The notes under the pieces are model-generated. The model was not told the origin of the DNA. It did no database searches and saw only the letters and a program-made list of their open reading frames with translations. A stretch of 58,436 bases of DNA, taken from Prevotella sp. (GTDB lineage Bacteria; Bacteroidota; Bacteroidia; Bacteroidales; Bacteroidaceae). A program made the position numbers and the translations under genes. Positions 50,870-58,436 of the stretch are shown here, in pieces (positions within the stretch are counted from its first letter, which is position 1; every line of letters starts with the position of its first letter). The stretch covers positions 1 through 58,436 of the forward strand of contig JAGCDO010000041.1 of NCBI GenBank assembly GCA_017651265.1, read 5' to 3'.

Positions 50870-51889
50870 TTAATATGGTAATACTTCTTCAAGATCTAAA
50901 GTTGTGATTAACTTTTCCAGCGCTTCATTATTTGAACTCAAATCTTTCAGTCGGGCAGAGTACGACGTGCTTTTTCTTGTATTCTCCCTTAGGTATACAA
51001 CACCCGTTTTCTCATGAAAGCCCAGAAAAATGCTGTTCAATGGCTTTAGGGCATTCTTTTTCACAATGATTTCTATCTTTCTATGCAAATCACGCCCAAT
51101 ATCATCTTGATAGATATGATAATACTCGGGACGATGCACCATCATGATAACATCAGCAAGCCCCTCGATAAAACTGGAGTTCATTAAATCCATCAACTGA
51201 GGGCGTTTGCCTTCAGGCCCATCTCGGTATTCTACACCTCTACTCAACATAGATCCTACTATAATAGGTACATTGGTTAGACGAGCCAATTGTTTTAACG
51301 AAAGCATCACCTTTGCTACTCTATCAGAAGGATTACCGTCTTCTTTGACGAAATCTATCATCTGCAGACAATCTATGAAGATGATACGTACATATCTTTC
51401 TCTGATGCAATTCCGTGCAGTATCGACCAATTCGTTAAGCGGCAAGTCCAAACTATCATGCATATACAGCGGTGCATCTGCCAATTCACCTATTCGTTTA
51501 TCTAGTCTTTTCCACTCTTGGATTTCCATATTGCCTTGAAACAAGTGCATAACAGGTATGTCACAGTACATGGCCAAAAGTCTTTGTACATAGTCAGACT
51601 TCAGGTGATTCGTCGAGAACAACAACACGGGCAATTTGGTTTTCATAATGATGTTTTTTATCATTGACAGCATGAACTCTTCTTTTCCCATGCAAGGTCT
51701 TCCACCAATCACATACACTTTTCCTTTCTCGAAGCCACCTATCAAATTGTCCAAAGGCTTAAAACCCGTGGGGATACCTGGCACACCTGTTTTTGCTGTC
51801 CTTTCCTGTAAATTAGATATGCAATCCTTCAACATCTCCCGCATATCGATATAGCTGTTATCGCTCATCATCTCATTCAAGCTTGTCAT
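50870..51889 (-). CDS. DnaB-like RecA-fold ATPase with altered Walker A
   Basis: 339 residues, comprising only the C-terminal ATPase domain of replicative helicase DnaB; there is no primase-binding N-terminal domain. IPTGFKPLDNLIGGFEKGKVYVIGGRPCMGKEEF matches the start of the domain, but the Walker A Ser/Thr after GK is glutamate (residue 70). The next conserved FSLEMS segment is FSTNHLKS, without its glutamate. Walker B is RIIFIDCLQMI. Both changes should weaken ATP hydrolysis. Stand-alone proteins of this kind are common in Prevotella, with no known role. Its promoter carries a CACAAG-G-CTTGTG site shared with the gene at 54226. Confidence 0.75.
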   Translation of the reverse strand: MTSLNEMMSDNSYIDMREMLKDCISNLQERTAKTGVPGIPTGFKPLDNLIGGFEKGKVYVIGGRPCMGKEEFMLSMIKNIIMKTKLPVLLFSTNHLKSDYVQRLLAMYCDIPVMHLFQGNMEIQEWKRLDKRIGELADAPLYMHDSLDLPLNELVDTARNCIRERYVRIIFIDCLQMIDFVKEDGNPSDRVAKVMLSLKQLARLTNVPIIVGSMLSRGVEYRDGPEGKRPQLMDLMNSSFIEGLADVIMMVHRPEYYHIYQDDIGRDLHRKIEIIVKKNALKPLNSIFLGFHEKTGVVYLRENTRKSTSYSARLKDLSSNNEALEKLITTLDLEEVLPY

Positions 51890-51939
51890 AATTCAGTTAC
51901 TTCAATTCTTTTCATTTTGATACACAAAGAGTTTGATTG

Positions 51940-51947
51940 CAAAGATA
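51940..51947 (-). promoter_or_regulatory. Promoter -7 element of the DnaB-like gene
   Basis: TATCTTTG on the minus strand, 50 bases upstream of the ATG. Confidence 0.7.
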
Positions 51948-51981
51948 GGCTTTTACCTCTTTGCAACCAAGGGTTTTTGCA

Positions 51982-51996
51982 TCACAAGGCTTGTGA
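51982..51996. promoter_or_regulatory. Palindromic operator upstream of the DnaB-like gene
   Basis: TCACAAG-G-CTTGTGA. Its centre is 42 bp upstream of the -7 element of the DnaB-like gene and 76 bp upstream of that of higB. Confidence 0.65.
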
Positions 51997-52032
51997 AAAA
52001 AGTGATTTTTAGTATCAAACATCAAAAAAACG

Positions 52033-52048
52033 TTCACAAATTTGTGAA
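52033..52048. promoter_or_regulatory. Palindromic operator of higBA
   Basis: TTCACAAATTTGTGAA, a perfect 16-bp palindrome over the -33 region of the higB promoter; a likely autorepression site. Confidence 0.6.
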
Positions 52049-52064
52049 TACAAAGAATATATTG

Positions 52065-52072
52065 TATCTTTG
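52065..52072 (+). promoter_or_regulatory. Promoter -7 element of higBA
   Basis: TATCTTTG, 19 bases upstream of the higB ATG. Confidence 0.7.
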
Positions 52073-52091
52073 CCCCAAAATCGTAAAATGT

Positions 52092-52409
52092 ATGATCGTC
52101 ACCTTTGAAAAGGAATACCTTAGAGAACTCTATGAGAAAGGGCAATCAAGCGATAAAAGCCATCGCTTTCAACCCCAGATAGTCAAGAAGTACACGCGTG
52201 TCATTGACTTGATGATGGAACAAACGAATGTACAAGAGTTGACTCGATACGGTGGTCTGTACTACGAACATCTGCATGGTGATAAAGAGGGTATATCCTC
52301 CGTTAAGGTTAATGACCAGTATCGCATAGAGTTTCGTGAGATCATTCAAGGCGAAAAGGTCTTCGCAGAGGTAGTAAGTATAACAGAATTGTCTAACCAC
52401 TATAAATAA
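52092..52409 (+). CDS. higB: HigB-type toxin
   Basis: 105 residues from the ATG giving MIVTFEKEYLRELYEKG; the longer frame upstream runs through the promoter. The HigB/RelE fold is shown by QIVKKYTRVIDLM, LHGDKEGISSVKVNDQYRIEFRE and AEVVSITELSNHYK, which match ribosome-dependent mRNA interferases that end in this ELSNHY segment. Three bases separate it from the antitoxin gene. Confidence 0.87.
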   Translation: MIVTFEKEYLRELYEKGQSSDKSHRFQPQIVKKYTRVIDLMMEQTNVQELTRYGGLYYEHLHGDKEGISSVKVNDQYRIEFREIIQGEKVFAEVVSITELSNHYK

Positions 52410-52412
52410 TGT

Positions 52413-52763
52413 ATGGATATGGAGCATTTGGAAGGTTTCAACGACAACATGATTGCTAATAACTTGGAGCCGTATTTTCTGACGCATCCAGGTGAGGTAA
52501 TCAAAGACGAATTGGAATTTCGTGGTATTAGCCAGCGACGTTTGGCTAAAGAGATTGGTGTTCCTGCCAGTCAGCTTAACGAATTGCTGAATGGCAAGCG
52601 TGCTCTAAGTGCTGAAATGGCATTACTTATAGGTCATGCCCTTGACATTGAAGCAGAACCCTTACTCGCACTCCAGATGAAATACAACCTTCTTTCCGCC
52701 AAGCGTAACAAGTCATTCCTTGAACGCCTGAAGGAGATACCAAAGATCGCCGCCATTTTATGA
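52413..52763 (+). CDS. higA: HigA-type antitoxin
   Basis: 116 residues. The helix-turn-helix is typical of HigA antitoxins: LTHPGEVIKDELEFRGISQRRLAKEIGVPASQLNELLNGKRALSAEMALLIGHAL. It should bind HigB and repress the operon, probably at the 16-bp palindrome upstream. Confidence 0.9.
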   Translation: MDMEHLEGFNDNMIANNLEPYFLTHPGEVIKDELEFRGISQRRLAKEIGVPASQLNELLNGKRALSAEMALLIGHALDIEAEPLLALQMKYNLLSAKRNKSFLERLKEIPKIAAIL

Positions 52764-52823
52764 TAATGCTCTTAACAAAGGTTTCCCTCCTGCCGAACTA
52801 TCAAAAATTATTTGAGAGTTCGA

Positions 52824-54050
52824 TTATTCCCAGATGACCAAGTCGCGAGGGAGGGTGATCTTCTTTGCCTCACCGCGTTCTCCCGTGATAAAATAGTTCT
52901 TTGCTAGATGCTCGTCGAATTTATTGATGAAAGCAGCACGAATTCGCGCACATTTCTCGTTGATAGAATTGAGTAGAGGATTTGTAACATCTTCTATGCT
53001 TTGTATAGTACGCTTGTTTATTCCCATTGGCTTCAGAGTCTTGTATATATCTAGCAACTCTTTCCTATAATCAAAAAGTTCTTTGAAGGTGATACCCTCA
53101 GGATGCTTCAAGAATAGGAAGTATACCGCTTTTATCAGAGGCTCCATCTTTACCTCAATATCATTATAATCTGGCAAAATTATCCGATAGTCTTTTTTAA
53201 TAACAAGATGACTTAACAGAGCTTTTGACTTAAACAATCCTCTAAACGTCCATTCGTTCATGCCCTTAGCTCTCAACTTCTGAACACGAACGTCCATATC
53301 TTCCAACAACGTGAGACTCACAAACCTTTGGTCTTCATCAAGAGCCAAGATGCAGGGTATATGATCATTCTCACGACAACCAGCTAGGAGAGAGTAGTAT
53401 TCTGTATGCATGACAAACCGGCTTTTTCCTTCCCAACTATGTATCTCTATTAAGATATCATAGGACAACCCATCACATGTAAAAGACAACTGGCAATGCG
53501 AATTCTTCAACTCGTATGGTGTAGCCCATGTGATAGTTTTGTTGCCTAGCTCCGTTTTGATATATTGTTCTATAGCAGCGACTGCCGCTGCTTGTTCATA
53601 TAAAGTGGTTTGATTAAAGACTCCAAATGGAGATGAGCCCCATATTTTCTTATTATCCTGCTCCCATGACGATGTAATCCAAATCTCCTTAATTAATCCA
53701 TCTTCAATTATGATACGATGGGTCAGATCCTCATACTCACCATCAACTGTAATACGAGCATAATATTCATTCATCATTACAACATCCGCCCGATAACTCT
53801 TCTTTGAGTATTGAAGAGAATCAAAAACTTGGGTCATCAACTTCAGGTAATTCTCTTTCCCATTGATAACTTTATACGGCACACCTCCACTCCATTTAAC
53901 GTTCTCGTCCAGATAGGGCTCAATGAAACTCATATCAAGATTATTCCAGCACTTACACATCAATTCCGCAGCCTCCCTGTATGAGGACAGCCTACCTGGA
54001 TTCTCTTTCTGTGCTGTATTCTTATCGAAGATATAATCAAAATAGTTCAT
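52824..54050 (-). CDS. SnoaL/NTF2-like domain protein with a Bacteroidetes-type C-terminal module
   Basis: 408 residues. Residues about 24-130 resemble an NTF2/SnoaL-like cone fold (YREAAELMCKCWNNLDMSFIEPYLDENVKWSG..INGKENYLKLMTQVF). The last 110 residues (VYFLFLKHPEGITFKELFDYRKELLDIYKTL..INEKCARIRAAFINKFDEHLAKNYFITGERGEAKKITLPRDLVIWE) form a module I have seen on varied Bacteroidetes proteins but cannot assign. The middle part is unrecognised. It has a strong AGGAGG ribosome site. It is divergent from the 54226 gene, with a shared operator between them. Confidence 0.6.
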   Translation of the reverse strand: MNYFDYIFDKNTAQKENPGRLSSYREAAELMCKCWNNLDMSFIEPYLDENVKWSGGVPYKVINGKENYLKLMTQVFDSLQYSKKSYRADVVMMNEYYARITVDGEYEDLTHRIIIEDGLIKEIWITSSWEQDNKKIWGSSPFGVFNQTTLYEQAAAVAAIEQYIKTELGNKTITWATPYELKNSHCQLSFTCDGLSYDILIEIHSWEGKSRFVMHTEYYSLLAGCRENDHIPCILALDEDQRFVSLTLLEDMDVRVQKLRAKGMNEWTFRGLFKSKALLSHLVIKKDYRIILPDYNDIEVKMEPLIKAVYFLFLKHPEGITFKELFDYRKELLDIYKTLKPMGINKRTIQSIEDVTNPLLNSINEKCARIRAAFINKFDEHLAKNYFITGERGEAKKITLPRDLVIWE

Positions 54051-54088
54051 TTATAAATCCTCCTCTAGAATCTCTATTTTTTTGCCTA

Positions 54089-54096
54089 CAAAATTA
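54089..54096 (-). promoter_or_regulatory. Promoter -7 element of the SnoaL-like gene
   Basis: TAATTTTG on the minus strand, 38 bases upstream of the ATG. Confidence 0.5.
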
Positions 54097-54142
54097 ATAA
54101 AAAACAAGAAAATCCGATGACAATATCATCGAAATAATATTT

Positions 54143-54155
54143 CACAAGCCTTGTG
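54143..54155. promoter_or_regulatory. Palindromic operator between the SnoaL-like gene and the 54226 gene
   Basis: CACAAG-C-CTTGTG, centred 42 bp upstream of the -7 element of the 54226 gene, the same distance as at the DnaB-like gene. Confidence 0.65.
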
Positions 54156-54190
54156 TTTTAATTTTTTACGTACTATTGAAATATATTGCT

Positions 54191-54198
54191 TATCTTTG
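54191..54198 (+). promoter_or_regulatory. Promoter -7 element of the 54226 gene
   Basis: TATCTTTG with an adjacent AT-rich 27-base leader before the ATG. Confidence 0.72.
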
Positions 54199-54225
54199 TA
54201 CTCAAAACATAAAAATATAAAGATT

Positions 54226-54627
54226 ATGGCTACAGAAGCACAGATTAAAGCATTGAAAATTAATGAGAACGTCTTTGAATTAACTGAGGATACAGAATTA
54301 GAATACTTGGTTCATTTTGCCGCTCCATTCACTGGGTCGGACAAGTGTCTGGTTCCTAAAGGAACTACCTTTGCTCCCCATAGGCCAATGAGAGGCGATG
54401 CTCTGTATATGCACTTAATAGAAGACAATGAAGAATTGTTCAAAAAGATGGAACAACAGGTGAAAGTCAACTATGAACAGCTATATACTAGACTACAAGG
54501 TTTCTCATTTTTCATTACGGAAGAGCAACTGCAAACATTTCCCCTCAAGTTCAGTAGTGGCAGTGTTGAGCGCGTGTTAGACATCATGCGGAAGTTGCGT
54601 TCTCCCGTCTATCCTATTTTTACATAA
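54226..54627 (+). CDS. Hypothetical protein
   Basis: 133 residues from the ATG giving MATEAQIKALKINENVF; the longer open frame upstream overlaps the promoter and operator. Soluble and mixed alpha/beta, with a segment APFTGSDKCLVPKGTTFAPHRPMRGDALYMHL that suggests a small beta-barrel or binding domain, and a C-terminal helix. No signal peptide. I do not recognise a family. It shares its promoter layout with the DnaB-like gene. Confidence 0.65.
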   Translation: MATEAQIKALKINENVFELTEDTELEYLVHFAAPFTGSDKCLVPKGTTFAPHRPMRGDALYMHLIEDNEELFKKMEQQVKVNYEQLYTRLQGFSFFITEEQLQTFPLKFSSGSVERVLDIMRKLRSPVYPIFT

Positions 54628-54699
54628 GAATAAAGGTATCTGGTCTTTAAATGAGCCTTTTACCCTCATGCCCAGAAAGTTCTCTTTATAGAAGGATTA

Positions 54700-57105
54700 T
54701 TAGAATGGCAAATCTTCATTCGTAGGATTATATACAATTGGGTCAATTAACAATTCCGCCCCACTATCTCTTCCTATTTCTATTATCTTTTGTGAGAATT
54801 CGTTTGAGGGGTTCCCTAATTTAATGTAAAGAGTATCTATTGGCCTAGTGATTGCCATATATACCCAATGTAAGGCAAATTCACTTTTCATGTCCTCCTC
54901 ATTAGAGAAAAAATTTTGATTAGTTCTGGCATATAATTCTGCATCTTTACTAGAACGCATACTATAATAGAATAAGTCTAAATCAACACAGAACACGTTC
55001 CATGCCTCTAATCCTCTACAAGACTCATAATATAGAAATCTAGTTTGATCAGATGCAGGTATGCCTAAATCTCCTTTCCTTTCAACTATTCCATTCCAAA
55101 TCTTTAAGTTATGGTTTGAGATATCTAATTTTCTTTTTGTAGTTATATCAATAATATCTACATTGTCAAGTTCATCAATCATTATAGTTTTATTCTTTGA
55201 TTTCGAGGAATATCCTTTTGTTGGTAACAAGACCATACAATTTTCGTAGTCGGAGCATCCCATTACTTTTCCAGCATTTCTCAACTCTTCCAATATCTCA
55301 TTCGAGAAGCCTCGAATACTATTCCTAACATCAATGATTACTCGTCCTAAGCCTTTAGATTCATTCGCAGATTGAATTGGCGATGCAAACTTGTACGAAT
55401 CAGCTAATGCATTCACAAATTTCACCACAGTTGCTTTCTGTCTGTAGCTTCTACCACCTAAAGAAATCTCGATATTAGGCACAGGTTTACCTAATGCTAC
55501 TTTCCAATCAGTTTCCATTGAGCTTCTTATTAATTGGTCTTTGCCACCAGATGTTATAATAAGATTTTCAGCTCCATATATTTTCATCAATATAAGTTTC
55601 TCGTAATTATTACAGTCTTGTGCTTCGTCTATCAAGATTGACTTGGACCACTTTGCACGCATCACAGCATTCTTTAAGTCTTTGGAGAATTCAACATACT
55701 CATATTCCTTTTTTTGATCTTCATCAGACATCTTATCAGTTTTGGACATAAGATTCAAAAACTCGCGTCTATTTTTGACATCATGCTTCTCATAAAACTC
55801 GAAGGGCTTGTCAAGCATATGGAAAAGAGTTTCTAAGATCTTATTGTAATCTGCAAGAAATATTTCATGACCCAATTCGTCCCCCAATACTTTTTTCCTC
55901 TGCAGCAAATATGACTCCTTCAAAGTTGGAATAGATTCTTTACTATAAATATTTGCGTTTATATATTTGAGGTATTTTGTAATCTCCACCTTGTCGCCAG
56001 TATCAATAAAATGTTCATATTCCTTCCAAAAAGCGCTATTATCAGGAACGATGCCAGTTGCTTCTTTATACAAGTATATATATTTGTCAGCTATATCCAA
56101 TCTCTGTTTGCAAACATCCATCAGTTCATTTAATCGTTTTTCCGTAAACAAAGACTGTATTCCCATCTTTTTTGACAAATGATAGAAAAAATAGTGTAGT
56201 GTATGGATAGATGCATTAGTGTTTCGATAAATGGGCATATGTCGACCACATTGCTTGAGGTCAAAAGCTAATAGATTATTATACGTTAGCAAACGGCAAT
56301 GATGACCAGAGGCCACAATTGCATAAAAGATTCTAGTCAACATCAGCGTTTTCCCACATCCTGCCTTACCTTGTAAGATACTGAGCACCTTTCCACTATT
56401 TTCTAGAACATTCTGTGGCGTCTTTATTCTTTTGTCTGTAATCTTATCAATTCGTTGTTTAGTAAGAATGCCAACTCCAGTTCGTTTATTTGCCTCATCA
56501 ATATAGTGTTTAATAATTGTCCCCAAATCATCCATTGTCCCTAAACAATTAATTCCTTGTTTATACAAATTCCGATGACAGGCCGAACTCAAAAGTCTTG
56601 GCATATCAAGTCTTGTATTAAAAAAGATGTAATCATTTGAGAAAGCCTTTTTAGAACCTTTGGTGACAATCCAATAAAAGAAAGCACATGACCTTATTGG
56701 CTTATTACAACTTAAAGTGAATTTCTTAAAGTTGAAACCTTCATTTTCCAATTCTTCTTTATAGTCAAGACATCCATCAGTTGAGAAAAGTATATCATTA
56801 TCAACATCTGTGATACTATCATCATACAACATCTTAATCCCTATTACTAGACTGTTCAAATAATACTTCTTATTCCCTTCATAATGATAATAGAAATTTC
56901 CTGGAGTGTTTGGTAAATTAATAAAAATAAGAAGTTCTGTTTCTCCAAATCCATCGGTTGCTGCAGGGAAATGATTAACTATATAGATATCCCCTTCTTT
57001 TGCATGTGAGCGAGCAAAAACAACTTGTAAACTACTTTTAATGTAGTCTACTATCTGACGATATTCACTTGAAACATTTAATTCACATATATTCATATAC
57101 GACAA
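54700..57105 (-). CDS. Superfamily 1 helicase/ATPase
   Basis: 801 residues. Walker A is GKAGCGKT at residues 246-253, Walker B/motif II is LIDEAQD near 491-497, a GGRSYRQ segment near 555 fits the UvrD motif IV, and AITRPIDTLYI near 763 fits motif VI (arginine of the TRP/TRA type). The first 240 residues are unassigned. They contain a DxxxGETELLIF..NSLVIGIK pattern that could be a degenerate PD-(D/E)xK or NERD-like nuclease, but the key residues are not convincing. Visibly AT-rich. DUF2075-like proteins are an alternative label. A neighbouring HNH gene makes a defence role thinkable. Confidence 0.75.
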   Translation of the reverse strand: MSYMNICELNVSSEYRQIVDYIKSSLQVVFARSHAKEGDIYIVNHFPAATDGFGETELLIFINLPNTPGNFYYHYEGNKKYYLNSLVIGIKMLYDDSITDVDNDILFSTDGCLDYKEELENEGFNFKKFTLSCNKPIRSCAFFYWIVTKGSKKAFSNDYIFFNTRLDMPRLLSSACHRNLYKQGINCLGTMDDLGTIIKHYIDEANKRTGVGILTKQRIDKITDKRIKTPQNVLENSGKVLSILQGKAGCGKTLMLTRIFYAIVASGHHCRLLTYNNLLAFDLKQCGRHMPIYRNTNASIHTLHYFFYHLSKKMGIQSLFTEKRLNELMDVCKQRLDIADKYIYLYKEATGIVPDNSAFWKEYEHFIDTGDKVEITKYLKYINANIYSKESIPTLKESYLLQRKKVLGDELGHEIFLADYNKILETLFHMLDKPFEFYEKHDVKNRREFLNLMSKTDKMSDEDQKKEYEYVEFSKDLKNAVMRAKWSKSILIDEAQDCNNYEKLILMKIYGAENLIITSGGKDQLIRSSMETDWKVALGKPVPNIEISLGGRSYRQKATVVKFVNALADSYKFASPIQSANESKGLGRVIIDVRNSIRGFSNEILEELRNAGKVMGCSDYENCMVLLPTKGYSSKSKNKTIMIDELDNVDIIDITTKRKLDISNHNLKIWNGIVERKGDLGIPASDQTRFLYYESCRGLEAWNVFCVDLDLFYYSMRSSKDAELYARTNQNFFSNEEDMKSEFALHWVYMAITRPIDTLYIKLGNPSNEFSQKIIEIGRDSGAELLIDPIVYNPTNEDLPF

Positions 57106-57498
57106 TTATCATATCACATTAAATAGGAATTTCAACATATTTCCTCATAATCTATCTGTATGCTAAGATGAGGATTATAACCAATTATATGATTTTCCGA
57201 ATAGAGTTAACAAAGCGGAGTAAATAGCATGTTTGCCATCTCTGCACTAGACATCGTTATTATACTATCATTTTTATGTAGCATCCCCTTTTTCGTTTAC
57301 ATAGGTTATTAAATGCCAGGGCAAATTTAGTAATTATTTCAATAACTCCCAAGTATTTAGCAGAAAAACATGATTTCACAAGGCTTGCGAAATGCTTCTT
57401 TAGTAAAGATCATCTTTATCCTGTATTTGTTTCACAGAAATATTAATAATCTAAACATTACGCGCCATTATTCTTATTGGATATATTATTTACTATTG
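57106..57498. other. 393-base AT-rich gap without a gene
   Basis: I see no open frame of note on either strand. It contains one palindrome like the CACAAGnCTTGTG operators and a TAAATTTG-like -7 element on the minus strand 54 bp from it, but that lies 220 bases from the helicase start. Confidence 0.5.
57376..57390. promoter_or_regulatory. Third, imperfect copy of the CACAAGnCTTGTG operator
   Basis: TCACAAG-G-CTTGCGA, flanked by TT and AA. One mismatch between the arms. Confidence 0.45.
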
Positions 57499-58284
57499 TT
57501 ATCTCATACGAAAACCTAACGTGTTTTCAATAAAATCATTTATAATGAAATCTGCGGCTATTTTTGCTTCTTCTCTCGTATGCTCAGAAAAAAGAGGGCT
57601 CTCTGCTGTAAAATAGCTTATGTGTACGACAGTATGATCTATTATATTATGATAATCAAACCATTGTTTACCTTCATTCTTTGCCTGAATAAACTCTGCT
57701 AAATCTTGTCCACTTATTTCATATTCACATCTTTTCTCTTTAACTAAAGCCAATGGTTTAAATGTTCCCAAATCAGTATGATCTAGCATTGGATGATAAG
57801 GTTTCGGACTTGTTTTCCCAATCAGTAATGCTTGTCCATTTGCACCTTCCTCTACTATAGGAATACCCGGGTCATTTAATGAGTGAACATAATGATGGCA
57901 GTTCTCACATAGAGTTACTAAGCAATCGTCCTGATAATCCCACAAATCTCGATTCTTATAGTATATTTTATGATGCACATTTAATCGTGGCATTGCTAAA
58001 TAAAAGCCAGGAATGAAATCAAAAGTGATAGTCAGAGTAAAGCCTTGGACAAATATCTCATATTTGTATCTATCACCTGCCCTGTGATAATGATGAAACG
58101 TATTATATACTCCATGTTTAATGAAGATTAAGTCTCCTTGCATCGGATTAAACGCATGGCAAAGTTGACAAGTATAATTATCACGTGCCTTAATAGAATT
58201 ACTCTTTTCAACCCATCTTGGATCTTCATATCCCGTTTGTATCTCGTCAACAGCACATATTGATTCTCGATCCATGTCAGGCAT
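57499..58284 (-). CDS. HNH endonuclease
   Basis: 261 residues from the ATG giving MPDMDRESICAVDE; a TTG 45 bases upstream in the same frame is the alternative start. A split HNH/zinc motif is visible: YTCQLCHAFNP near residue 38, then about 70 residues of inserted sequence, then LNVHHKIYYKNRDLWDYQDDCLVTLCENCHHYVH, giving two CxxC zinc pairs and the HH..N..H catalytic core. No methyltransferase or recombinase is nearby. Proteins of this plan are found in phage-defence and mobile contexts, and the neighbouring SF1 helicase fits that, but no partner system is identified. Confidence 0.8.
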   Translation of the reverse strand: MPDMDRESICAVDEIQTGYEDPRWVEKSNSIKARDNYTCQLCHAFNPMQGDLIFIKHGVYNTFHHYHRAGDRYKYEIFVQGFTLTITFDFIPGFYLAMPRLNVHHKIYYKNRDLWDYQDDCLVTLCENCHHYVHSLNDPGIPIVEEGANGQALLIGKTSPKPYHPMLDHTDLGTFKPLALVKEKRCEYEISGQDLAEFIQAKNEGKQWFDYHNIIDHTVVHISYFTAESPLFSEHTREEAKIAADFIINDFIENTLGFRMR

Positions 58285-58377
58285 TGTAACATGCTCAATG
58301 CTGAAAACGGAGGATATCCACCCACCCAAAACGGGGATATCCGTTCACTTTTCTGACTCTTTAGCCTAATGGCGATG

Positions 58378-58385
58378 CAAAATTA
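58378..58385 (-). promoter_or_regulatory. Promoter -7 element of the HNH gene
   Basis: TAATTTTG on the minus strand, 49 bases upstream of the TTG and 94 upstream of the preferred ATG. Between it and the gene lie two copies of a GGATATCC-containing sequence. Confidence 0.5.
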
Positions 58386-58436
58386 GTTATTTTTCTCTGT
58401 TTCTGTACATTTTAGATTACTTTTTTGACGTAGAGA

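Noticed and set aside
58307-58341. Two GGATATCC-containing copies near the HNH start as a target or attachment site
   Set aside because: Only about ten bases are shared and one copy is inside the possible coding region; too little to claim a site.

Overview
The window is chromosomal DNA from a Bacteroidales bacterium, most likely Prevotella or a close relative. The reasons are repeated TAnnTTTG promoter elements, a type III glutamine synthetase, a SprA/Sov-type surface protein of the type IX secretion system, a long PurF, the DapL aminotransferase route to lysine, and many lipoprotein signal peptides. I see no rRNA, tRNA, CRISPR array, transposase or integrase.

Layout. 0-5 kb: 3' part of an electron-transfer-type acyl-CoA dehydrogenase gene, a small membrane protein, a decayed 3' end of a second acyl-CoA dehydrogenase, then nadB and a DMT transporter. 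5-9.5 kb: a redox/envelope group (flavodoxin-like lipoprotein, alpha/beta hydrolase, cyclophilin-like lipoprotein) divergent from an AraC regulator, and a glutathione peroxidase-nitroreductase fusion. 9.6-26 kb: a nitrogen-assimilation block: glnK/glnB-amt-porin-asnB on the minus strand, divergent dapF-dapL, then purF, pyrG, and divergent gltB-gltD. Four enzymes here (AsnB, PurF, PyrG, GltB) are glutamine amidotransferases. 26-33 kb: small genes, a toxin-antitoxin pair, a four-gene DNA-repair-like operon (radical SAM, DUF4130 partner, MGMT-like, DUF4298), and a PreA-type reductase divergent from glnN. 33-38.4 kb: glnN, a second small PH-like membrane protein, dacB and a MscS channel. 38.4-49.5 kb: an alkaline phosphatase, sprA, ruvA and a secreted hydrolase. 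49.6-58.4 kb: a visibly more AT-rich accessory stretch with a frameshifted membrane gene, a lipoprotein, a degenerate DnaB-like ATPase, higBA, two unknown genes, an SF1 helicase and an HNH nuclease.

The strongest unusual signals are not genes. First, a paired 13-bp palindromic site lies upstream of gltB, glnN and dapF. The two sites are always 32 bp apart, and the nearer one is always 68-69 bp upstream of the -7 element, which suggests a nitrogen regulon with an unknown activator. Second, a 21-bp palindrome (7+7+7 bp) sits in frame inside conserved enzymes (asnB twice, pyrG, gltB) and reads as PLxx[any][K/R]EG-like peptides. Third, many short arrays with a strict 7-bp period, each with its own unit sequence, lie across or next to stop codons or inside coding regions. 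Fourth, a second operator (CACAAG-n-CTTGTG) lies exactly 42 bp upstream of the -7 element of two accessory genes.

All positions were read by eye. Family assignments rest on recognised motifs, not on searches.
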